Below, piece after piece: positions 63,351-64,000 of a DNA stretch of 64,000 nt. The stretch's first letter is position 1; each line of letters starts with the position of its first letter. The translations under genes and the position numbers were made by a program. Below the pieces are notes generated by a model that saw only the letters and a list, made by a program, of their open reading frames with translations, ran no database searches and was not told where the DNA came from. This DNA comes from Haematococcus lacustris (lineage: Eukaryota > Chlorophyta > Chlorophyceae > Chlamydomonadales > Haematococcaceae): the NCBI GenBank assembly GCA_030144725.1, contig JASKMD010000026.1, forward strand, positions 10,346,616 through 10,410,615, read 5' to 3'.

Positions 63351-63702
63351 GCAAGCCGAGCCAGAGCATCAGCCAGCAGCTGTGCAATAAACATGGTGAA
63401 ACGACGACGAGGTTGTGTCTCCTTCACCAGCGCCCTCACCTTCACAATCGCCTGATGTGTGTATGTGTGCATGCGCTAAACTTGTGTGAGAGCAGTAGGG
63501 TGAGAAGTGAGCGGCAGGCAGAGAGGGGGCGTGTGTGGTTGTGTATGGTGTTGCAGGAGTCGATGAGCAGGCGGTGAGAGGGGGGTGAGGCAGGACGCAC
63601 TCACCTCAACATGGCTGGTGCGGTGCATCAGGCGGGTGGACTGGCCCTTTGCTTTATGGCCTTGGTACTTTGTGTATGATCCCTTCGTCACCAGGATACG
63701 AT
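63351..63702 (-). CDS. Partial gene of unknown function, continues beyond the right edge
   Basis: Two phase-compatible exons: 63,702-63,605 (RILVTKGSYTKYQGHKAKGQ, RLMHRTSHVE; gtgagt donor) and from 63,451 down to about 63,350 (VKVRALVKETQPRRRFTMFI, AQLLADALARLA). Further downstream a possible exon reads SVEYCGFIATAVPTLVQRQV. The 5' part should lie to the right of 64,000. The protein is basic and helical, and I do not recognise the family. Confidence 0.45.
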
Positions 63703-64000
63703 CTGGGCAGCAGGGGCAGCCCACACCCAATCAGTGTGGCATTGCTGATGCTCACCACCACCTCATAAATTCAAGTGCTGCAGAGCTGCTGACAGTGTGA
63801 CCCCACAAACTGCTGTGTGCCAGCTGCCCCTGCATGGCGCCAGTATGTGCGGTGATGCTTCAGCCCCATCCACAAACACCTCCTGCTCCTGGGCTGTGAC
63901 GAGTCAGGAGCCATCTGTAGCTGCAGCTGCAGCTGGAGCTACAGCTAAAGCTCTCCTCAATGTCATGCTGTGCAGGAAGCTTATGCTGTTGGTGGTGCTG

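Overview
The window looks like nuclear DNA of a chlorophyte green alga of the Chlamydomonadales, Haematococcus-like. This is an inference from GC-rich, exon-dense genes with many short GT-AG (and some GC-AG) introns, long alanine, glutamine and proline tracts, very long perfect microsatellites inside introns, and a receptor-kinase ectodomain style common in these algae. No rRNA, tRNA or CRISPR array was seen.

Host genes. (1) A minus-strand gene at 13,209-3,411 can be modelled completely: 18 exons with matching intron phases and 650 codons. It joins a basic N-terminus, a coiled coil, ankyrin repeats, a second coiled coil and a C-terminal dynein-AAA5-like ATPase region (IQANK1-like). Its last three exons are duplicated at 1,484-320. 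(2) Divergent from it across about 185 bp, a plus-strand gene at 13,394-19,824 encodes a protein with two to three cyclic-nucleotide-binding domains. (3) A minus-strand receptor-like kinase has its kinase and TM exons at 29,738-22,960. Its ectodomain exons probably extend to about 45.4 kb and contain a two-fold repeated exon block. (4) A minus-strand acidic-tailed protein of unknown function lies at 48,070-46,732. (5) A plus-strand SET-domain lysine methyltransferase lies at 48,801-55,901. (6) A minus-strand gene of unknown function enters from the right edge (63.3-63.7 kb).

Mobile elements. The main theme is a dense population of Fanzor elements (eukaryotic TnpB-like RuvC nucleases). One near-complete gene at 58,174-61,243 carries all three RuvC motifs but also a premature TAG and a 20-bp frameshifting duplication. 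Three truncated paralogues of the same family lie in introns of the receptor kinase. A second family (61.4-62.2 kb and 19.9-20.6 kb) and a third, more decayed family (49.2-49.6 kb) are also present. Immediately 3' of these ORFs lie conserved non-coding modules. The same modules also occur without any ORF at many places, and one copy looks like a clean insertion into one arm of a segmental duplication. These are the best candidates for guide-RNA (omegaRNA) or right-end sequences and are the most interesting signal in the window.

Other elements are a TA-flanked inverted-repeat family with CCGTACT ends (349-bp MITE at 18.4 kb; AT-hook-encoding members at 21.5-22.7 kb and 54.08-55.09 kb), a BED-finger hAT-like transposase fragment (56.4-58.08 kb) abutting the Fanzor element, another hAT-like fragment with CAGGG end (2.2-2.9 kb), and a 71-bp-arm hairpin (2,069-2,227). 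Long microsatellites are all intronic or intergenic, and several sit directly against splice sites.
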